Shown here: positions 56,701 through 64,000 of the stretch, one piece after another
How positions within the stretch are numbered: the stretch's first letter is position 1
Layout of the letters: each line of letters opens with the position of its first letter
Assembly: GCF_039555335.1 (NCBI RefSeq)
Contig: NC_092631.1
Coordinates: forward strand, 15,743,805-15,807,804
Direction: 5' to 3'
Source of the DNA: Amphiura filiformis
Taxonomy: Eukaryota; Echinodermata; Ophiuroidea; Amphilepidida; Amphiuridae
Length of the DNA: 64,000 bases
Translations under genes and position numbers: made by a program
The notes under the pieces: model-generated
Told to the model about the DNA's origin: nothing
What the model saw: only the letters and a program-made list of their open reading frames with translations
The model's database searches: none

Positions 56701-59700
56701 GGCCTCTGAGAGAATAACCTTAGCGCGACTTGCATCTAAAACGCATTAAATATATTCACTAACATAAAAACTATCTATTTAAATCAAAAAACCGCAATTT
56801 AATCGAAAGCCAACTTCAATTTTGGGCTAAATCTCTCAGGAGCACGATTTTACACCTAGGCCCTTCAAGAAATTATGGTGTTCATAAAATCGAATTTTGT
56901 TATATTTTTCTTGAAATATAAAATGTTTTGAGTAAAACACTCAAGGTTTGAGTGCTCTGTGACATCCACATCAAGAGAAATGTCCTATCAAAGATACATG
57001 TTGCATTCCAAAAATGTGCACATTTTCAACATTTTGACCATTTGTGCTTATTTCCCTAGATTTGCATTAAATACCAAATCTCAACATATAGTTTTTGACC
57101 GTTTATCTGCTAAAAACCGCTTTAAAATGAAAAGAAATTAGGTTTCATAATGGCAAAGGTCTATATATTAATGATTTTGCAACAATCACCCCCCCCCCTT
57201 ACAAAATAATTAACATTTGAGAGGTTTAAAGACGTGTGCCGATTTGTCACCTTAAGACAATTTTGCTTCAAATCTGAGAAATCTTAGTTTTCTCACAATT
57301 TTTGACAGTTTCTTTAACTTTGAAGGCCTCTGAGAGAATAACCTTAGCGCGACTTGCATCTAAAACGCATTAAATATATTCACTAACATAAAACTATCTA
57401 TTTAAATCAAAAAACCGCAATTTAATCGAAAGCCAACTTCAATTTTGGGCTAAATCTCTCAGGAGCACGATTTTACACCTAGGCCCTTCGAAGGGCGCAC
57501 ACCACTAAATAATCTTCCCATTGAAACACGTGTAAAAACACCGGTTTTCTTTGCTCATTTTGAGGCCTTTTGGGCTCGTTTTAAAATAATTTATGATGAC
57601 CAGTCGATTGCAAATCGATGCAAGTTTAACATATGTTTCAATGTATGGGGGTCCTTCCACCTCGTTTTCCCGCTACGAGGCCGCGAACAGCGCCCTCACT
57701 GTTTTTGACATGCTCTCAAGACTGCAAACCCGATTCTGCCATTTTTTAATTCGCGGACCTATTTTCTCAATAATTATACAAAAGCGACTTTTTTGTCGAC
57801 TCAAATTTATGTATAGGCTTTACACTTTTATTTAAGCTATAATTCGCCACTCTTTCTGATTAATAAGTCTAAAGACCAGCCCAAAATACCTCAAAAAGTT
57901 TCTGTATTTTACCGGAACTCATTAGGGTTACACAAATGGCGCATTGATTTAGTGGTGTGCCCCTTCAAGAAATTATGGTGTTCATAAAATCGAATTTTGT
58001 TATATTTTTCTTGAAATATAAAATGTTTTGAGTAAAACACTCAAGGTTTGAGTGCTCTGTGACATCCACATCAAGAGAAATGTCCTATCAAAGATACATG
58101 TTGCATTCCAAAAAATGTGCACATTTTCAACATTTTGACCATTTGTGCTTATTTCCCTAGATTTGCATTAAATACCAAATCTCAACATATAGTTTTTGAC
58201 CGTTTATCTGCTAAAAACCGCTTTAAAATGAAAAGAAATTAGGTTTCATAATGGCAAAGGTCTATATATTAATGATTTTGCAACAATCACCCCCCTTATA
58301 AAATAATTAACATTTGAGAGGTTTAAAGACGTGTGCCGATTTGTCACCTTAAGACAATTTTGCTTCAAATCTGAGAAATCTTAGTTTTCTCACAATTTTT
58401 GACAGTTTCTTTAACTTTGAAGGCCTCTGAGAGAATAACCTTAGCGCGACTTGCATCTAAAACGCATTAAATATATTCACTAACATAAAACTATCTATTT
58501 AAATCAAAAAACCGCAATTTAATCGAAAGCCAACTTCAATTTTGGGCTAAATCTCTCAGGAGCACGATTTTACACCTAGGCCCTTCGAAGGGCGCACACC
58601 ACTAAATAATCTTCCCATTGAAACACGTGTAAAAACACCGGTTTTCTTTGCTCATTTTGAGGCCTTTTGGGCTCGTTTTAAAATAATTTATGATGACCAG
58701 TCGATTGCAAATCGATGCAAGTTTAACATATGTTTCAATGTATGGGGGTCCTTCCACCTCGTTTTCCCGCTACGAGGCCGCGAACAGCGCCCTCACTGTT
58801 TTTGACATATGCTCTCAAGACTGCAAACCCGATTCTGCCATTTTTTAATTCGCGGACCTATTTTCTCAATAATTATACAAAAGCGACTTTTTTGGCGACT
58901 CAAATTTATGTATAGGCTTTACACTTTTATTTGAGCTACAATTCGCCACTCTTTCTGATTAATAAGTCTAAAGACCAGCCCAAAATACCTCAAAAAGTTT
59001 CTGTATTTTACCGGAACTCATTAGGGTTACACAAATGGCGCATTGATTTAGTGGTGTGCCCCCTTCAAGAAATTATGGTGTTCATAAAATCGAATTTTGT
59101 TATATTTTTCTTGAAATATAAAATGTTTTGAGTAAAACACTCAAGGTTTGAGTGCTCTGTGACATCCACATCAAGAGAAATGTCCTATCAAAGATACATG
59201 TTGCATTCCAAAAAATGTGCACATTTTCAACATTTTGACCATTTGTGCTTATTTCCCTAGATTTGCATTAAATACCAAATCTCAACATATAGTTTTTGAC
59301 CGTTTATCTGCCAAAAACCGCTTTAAAATGAAAAGAAATTAGGTTTCATAATGGCAAAGGTCTATATATTAATGATTTTGCAACAATCACCCCCCCTTAT
59401 AAAATAATTAACATTTGAGAGGTTTAAAGACGTGTGCCGATTTGTCACCTTAAGACAATTTTGCTTCAAATCTGAGAAATCTTAGTTTTCTCACAATTTT
59501 GACAGTTTCTTTAACTTTGAAGGCCTCTGAGAGAATAACCTTAGCGCGACTTGCATCTAAAACGCATTAAATATATTCACTAACATAAAACTATCTATTT
59601 AAATCAAAAAACCGCAATTTAATCGAAAGCCAACTTCAATTTTGGGCTAAATCTCTCAGGAGCACGATTTTACACCTAGGCCCTTCGAAGGGCGCACACC

Positions 59701-62700
59701 ACTAAATAATCTTCCCATTGAAACACGTGTAAAAACACCGGTTTCTTTGCTCATTTTGAGGCCTTTTGGGCTCGTTTTAAAATAATTTATGATGACCAGT
59801 CGATTGCAAATCGATGCAAGTTTAACATATGTTTCAATGTATGGGGTCCTTCCACCTCGTTTTCCCGCTACGAGGCCGCGAACAGCGCCCTCACTGTTTT
59901 TGACATGCTCTCAAGACTGCAAACCCGATTCTGCCATTTTTAATTCGCGGACCTATTTTCTCAATAATTATACAAAAGCGACTTTTTTTTTTTTTTTAAG
60001 TTATGTATAGGCTTTACACTTTTATTTAAGCTATAATTCGCCACTCTTTCTGATTAATAAGTCTAAAGACCAGCCCAAAATACCTCAAAAAGTTTCTGTA
60101 TTTTACCGGAACTCATTAGGGTTACACAAATGGCGCATTGATTTAGTGGTGTGCCCCCTTCAAGAAATTATGGTGTTCATAAAATCGAATTTTGTTATAT
60201 TTTTCTTGAAATATAAAATGTTTTGAGTAAAACACTCAAGGTTTGAGTGCTCTGTGACATCCACATCAAGAGAAATGTCCTATCAAAGATACATGTTGCA
60301 TTCCAAAAATGTGCACATTTTCAACATTTTGACCATTTGTGCTTATTTCCCTAGATTTGCATTAAATACCAAATCTCAACATATAGTTTTTGACCGTTTA
60401 TCTGCTAAAAACCGCTTTAAAATGAAAAGAAATTAGGTTTCATAATGGCAAAGGTCTATATATTAATGATTTTGCAACAATCACCCCCCCCCCTATAAAA
60501 TAATTAACATTTGAGAGGTTTAAAGACGTGTGCCGATTTGTCACCTTAAGACAATTTTGCTTCAAATCTGAGAAATCTTAGTTTTCTCACAATTTTTTAC
60601 AGTTTCTTTAACTTTGAAGGCCTCTGAGAGAATAACCTTAGCGCGACTTGCATCTAAAACGCATTAAATATATTCACTAACATAAAAACTATCTATTTAA
60701 ATCAAAAAACCGCAATTTAATCGAAAGCCAACTTCAATTTTGGGCTAAATCTCTCAGGAGCACGATTTTACACCTAGGCCCTTCAAGAAATTATGGTGTT
60801 CATAAAATCGAATTTTGTTATATTTTTCTTGAAATATAAAATGTTTTGAGTAAAACACTCAAGGTTTGAGTGCTCTGTGACATCCACATCAAGAGAAATG
60901 TCCTATCAAAGATACATGTTGCATTCCAAAAATGTGCACATTTTCAACATTTTGACCATTTGTGCTTATTTCCCTAGATTTGCATTAAATACCAAATCTC
61001 AACATATAGTTTTTGACCGTTTATCTGCTAAAAACCGCTTTAAAATGAAAAGAAATTAGGTTTCATAATGGCAAAGGTCTATATATTAATGATTTTGCAA
61101 CAATCACACCCCCCCTTATAAAATAATTAACATTTGAGAGGTTTAAAGACGTGTGCCGATTTGTCACCTTAAGACAATTTTGCTTCAAATCTGAGAAATC
61201 TTAGTTTTCTCACAATTTTTGACAGTTTCTTTAACTTTGAAGGCCTCTGAGAGAATAACCTTAGCGCGACTTGCATCTAAAACGCATTAAATATATTCAC
61301 TAACATAAAAACTATCTATTTAAATCAAAAAACCGCAATTTAATCGAAAGCCAACTTCAATTTTGGGCTAAATCTCTCAGGAGCACGATTTTACACCTAG
61401 GCCCTTCGAAGGGCGCACACCACTAAATAATCTTCCCATTGAAACACGTGTAAAAACACCGGTTTTCTTTGCTCATTTTGAGGCCTTTTGGGCTCGTTTT
61501 AAAATAATTTATGATGACCAGTCGATTGCAAATCGATGCAAGTTTAACATATGTTTCAATGTATGGGGTCCTTCCACCTCGTTTTCCCGCTACGAGGCCG
61601 CGAACAGCGCCCTCACTGTTTTTGACATGCTCTCAAGACTGCAAACCCGATTCTGCCATTTTTTAATTCGCGGACCTATTTTCTCAATAATTATACAAAA
61701 GCGACTTTTTTGGCGACTCAATTTTATGTATAGGCTTTACACTTTTATTTAAGCTATAATTCGCCACTCTTTCTGATTAATAAGTCTAAAGACCAGCCCA
61801 AAATACCTCAAAAAGTTTCTGTATTTTACCGGAACTCATTAGGGTTACACAAATGGCGCATTGATTTAGTGGTGTGCCCCTTCAAGAAATTATGGTGTTC
61901 ATAAAATCGAATTTTGTTATATTTTTCTTGAAATATAAAATGTTTTGAGTAAAACACTCAAGGTTTGAGTGCTCTGTGACATCCACATCAAGAGAAATGT
62001 CCTATCAAAGATACATGTTGCATTCCAAAAATGTGCACATTTTCAACATTTTGACCATTTGTGCTTATTTCCCTAGATTTGCATTAAATACCAAATCTCA
62101 ACATATAGTTTTTGACCGTTTATCTGCTAAAAACCGCTTTAAAATGAAAAGAAATTAGGTTTCATAATGGCAAAGGTCTATATATTAATGATTTTGCAAC
62201 AATCACCCCCCTTATAAAATAATTAACATTTGAGAGGTTTAAAGACGTGTGCCGATTTGTCACCTTAAGACAATTTTGCTTCAAATCTGAGAAATCTTAG
62301 TTTTCTCACAATTTTTGACAGTTTCTTTAACTTTGAAGGCCTCTGAGAGAATAACCTTAGCGCGACTTGCATCTAAAACGCATTAAATATATTCACTAAC
62401 ATAAAAACTATCTATTTAAATCAAAAAACCGCAATTTAATCGAAAGCCAACTTCAATTTTGGGCTAAATCTCTCAGGAGCACGATTTTACACCTAGGCCC
62501 TTCAAGAAATTATGGTGTTCATAAAATCGAATTTTGTTATATTTTTCTTGAAATATAAAATGTTTTGAGTAAAACACTCAAGGTTTGAGTGCTCTGTGAC
62601 ATCCACATCAAGAGAAATGTCCTATCAAAGATACATGTTGCATTCCAAAAATGTGCACATTTTCAACATTTTGACCATTTGTGCTTATTTCCCTAGATTT

Positions 62701-63576
62701 GCATTAAATACCAAATCTCAACATATAGTTTTTGACCGTTTATCTGCTAAAAACCGCTTTAAAATGAAAAGAAATTAGGTTTCATAATGGCAAAGGTCTA
62801 TATATTAATGATTTTGCAACAATCACACCCCCCCTTATAAAATAATTAACATTTGAGAGGTTTAAAGACGTGTGCCGATTTGTCACCTTAAGACAATTTT
62901 GCTTCAAATCTGAGAAATCTTAGTTTTCTCACAATTTTTGACAGTTTCTTTAACTTTGAAGGCCTCTGAGAGAATAACCTTAGCGCGACTTGCATCTAAA
63001 ACGCATTAAATATATTCACTAACATAAAACTATCTATTTAAATCAAAAAACCGCAATTTAATCGAAAGCCAACTTCAATTTTGGGCTAAATCTCTCAGGA
63101 GCACGATTTTACACCTAGGCCCTTCGAAGGGCGCACACCACTAAATAATCTTCCCATTGAAACACGTGTAAAAACACCGGTTTTCTTTGCTCATTTTGAG
63201 GCCTTTTGGGCTCGTTTTAAAATAATTTATGATGACCAGTCGATTGCAAATCGATGCAAGTTTAACATATGTTTCAATGTATGGGGGTCCTTCCACCTCG
63301 TTTTCCCGCTACGAGGCCGCGAACAGCGCCCTCACTGTTTTTGACATGCTCTCAAGACTGCAAACCCGATTCTGCCATTTTTAATTCGCGGACCTATTTT
63401 CTCAATAATTATACAAAAGCGACTTTTTTGGCTACTCAAATTTATGTATAGGCTTTACACTTTTATTTGAGCTATAATTCGCCACTCTTTCTGATTAATA
63501 AGTCTAAAGACCAGCCCAAAATACCGGAACTCATTAGGGTTACACAAATGGCGCATTGATTTAGTGGTGTGCCCCC
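50762..63576. repeat. 12.8-kb two-module array (10 B, 13 A), unassigned
   Basis: B copies: 50762-51231, 52475-52945, 53573-54042, 54669-55142, 55770-56240, 57493-57963, 58590-59063, 59690-60158, 61411-61880, 63129-63576. A copies: 51232-51851, 51852-52468, 52946-53566, 54043-54662, 55143-55763, 56241-56863, 56864-57486, 57964-58583, 59064-59683, 60159-60781, 60782-61404, 61881-62500, 62501-63122. B has inverted tips, GGGCGCACACCACTAAAT and ATTTAGTGGTGTGCCCC. A has no inverted tips; it carries a hairpin (CACTCAAGGTTTGAGTG). Copies differ at few sites, mostly C or A run lengths. The array starts and stops at B tips and is flanked by ATAA on both sides (50758-50761, 63577-63580). Repeated 60- to 80-residue frames (MTSTSREMSYQRYML, MMTSRLQIDASL) are by-products: they resemble nothing known and shift between copies. 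Confidence 0.95.
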
Positions 63577-64000
63577 ATAAACAATACTAAAATAAAGAAA
63601 TGGCCGCGTAGCGGTATCCCGTCGCGCTTCCGCGACGCAGGGAGGTGTCTGAGGGGGGATGTGCCCCCCTGAGAATTAAGAAACTTTTGGGAAATGAAGA
63701 CCTAATTGAAGCGATTTTTTGGTGGACAATTTTGGCACTATTAGGCTAATGAAAGTCGATTCAAAGTTTCCCGTTACCCTACTCCGCGCAAAACAAATTG
63801 CTGGCCAAATATTTCATTATTTTGAATAAACGTTGATTTCTAACAAACTTTTTAATATGCAAATAAATAATTGTGTTTTTAAATATATCATAAATCTCTT
63901 TCTGTTGATTTTCAGGGATTTTTTTTGCAGTAGGAGCATGGTATATCATGCCTGGAAAAAGTGGGGAACTTGGGAACCATGTTCCCAGGAAATTTTGCTA
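63577..64000. other. Right flank of the array, repeat-derived
   Basis: It contains 'ggccgcgtagcggtatcccg', 'gcgcttccgcgacgcaggg' and 'gggatgtgcccccctgag', the style of an interspersed repeat. The left flank ('caggcgcgtacgcaggaat', 50717) looks like the start of a similar repeat, so the array may have landed inside one. No exon seen. Confidence 0.45.

Noticed and set aside
51327-63451. Repeated 60- to 80-residue open frames in the 50.8-63.6-kb array (MTSTSREMSYQ..., MMTSRLQIDAS...)
   Set aside because: They recur because the DNA repeats. Frames and ends change with single-base run-length differences between copies, there is no known domain, and no splice or start context.

Overview
This is eukaryotic, animal-type DNA: AT-rich, with long spliceosomal introns (GT...AG), a few real coding exons and a dense load of transposons, fold-back elements, SINEs, LINE scraps and satellites. 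The repeat style (tRNA-headed SINEs, many TA-, TTAA- and 8-bp-duplicating MITEs), together with an RDH11-14-like SDR family and an animal L-galactose-dehydrogenase-like aldo-keto reductase, suggests a marine invertebrate, perhaps an echinoderm or hemichordate. The species is inference only. No bacterial genes, CRISPR arrays or rRNA were seen.

Host genes, all on the + strand. (1) A tandem family of short-chain dehydrogenases resembling retinol dehydrogenases 11-14. Copy 1 shows only its last two exons (2164-3643). Copy 2 has six exons (16018-22549), and its first exon is out of frame with the rest. Copy 3 has six exons (27875-33538) and an intact 330-residue frame. Exon lengths and phases match between copies, so these are duplicates of one gene. 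(2) A seven-exon aldo-keto reductase (35379-42449, 327 residues) with all four catalytic residues. Both families are NAD(P)H-linked oxidoreductases; nothing in the sequence shows a shared pathway.

Layout. 1-5 kb: LINE remnant, SDR copy 1 with a fold-back element in its last intron, a SINE-like piece and a CTTT microsatellite. 5.2-13.3 kb: a mariner remnant, then a large inverted repeat whose right arm is split by a 1.4-kb TTAA-flanked transposon. 14.8-15.8 kb: a fold-back element and a 402-bp hAT element with a perfect 8-bp target duplication. 16-25 kb: SDR copy 2, whose last two exons lie between inverted TTAA-flanked termini, plus a 19-bp minisatellite and a SINE. 26.1-27.2 kb: a 1.13-kb near-perfect hairpin. 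27.9-33.5 kb: SDR copy 3 with a fold-back and a Tc1 remnant in its last intron. 35.4-42.4 kb: the reductase, with MITEs close upstream of exons 2, 3 and 4. 43-50.5 kb: no recognised gene, several inverted or tandem repeats.

50,762-63,576: a 12.8-kb highly homogeneous array of two modules, A (about 620 bp, 13 copies) and B (about 470 bp, 10 copies), in the order B A A B A B A B A B A A B A B A B A A B A A B. It begins and ends exactly at the inverted-repeat tips of B and is flanked by ATAA on both sides. I could not assign it to a known family, and it is the most unusual structure in the window.
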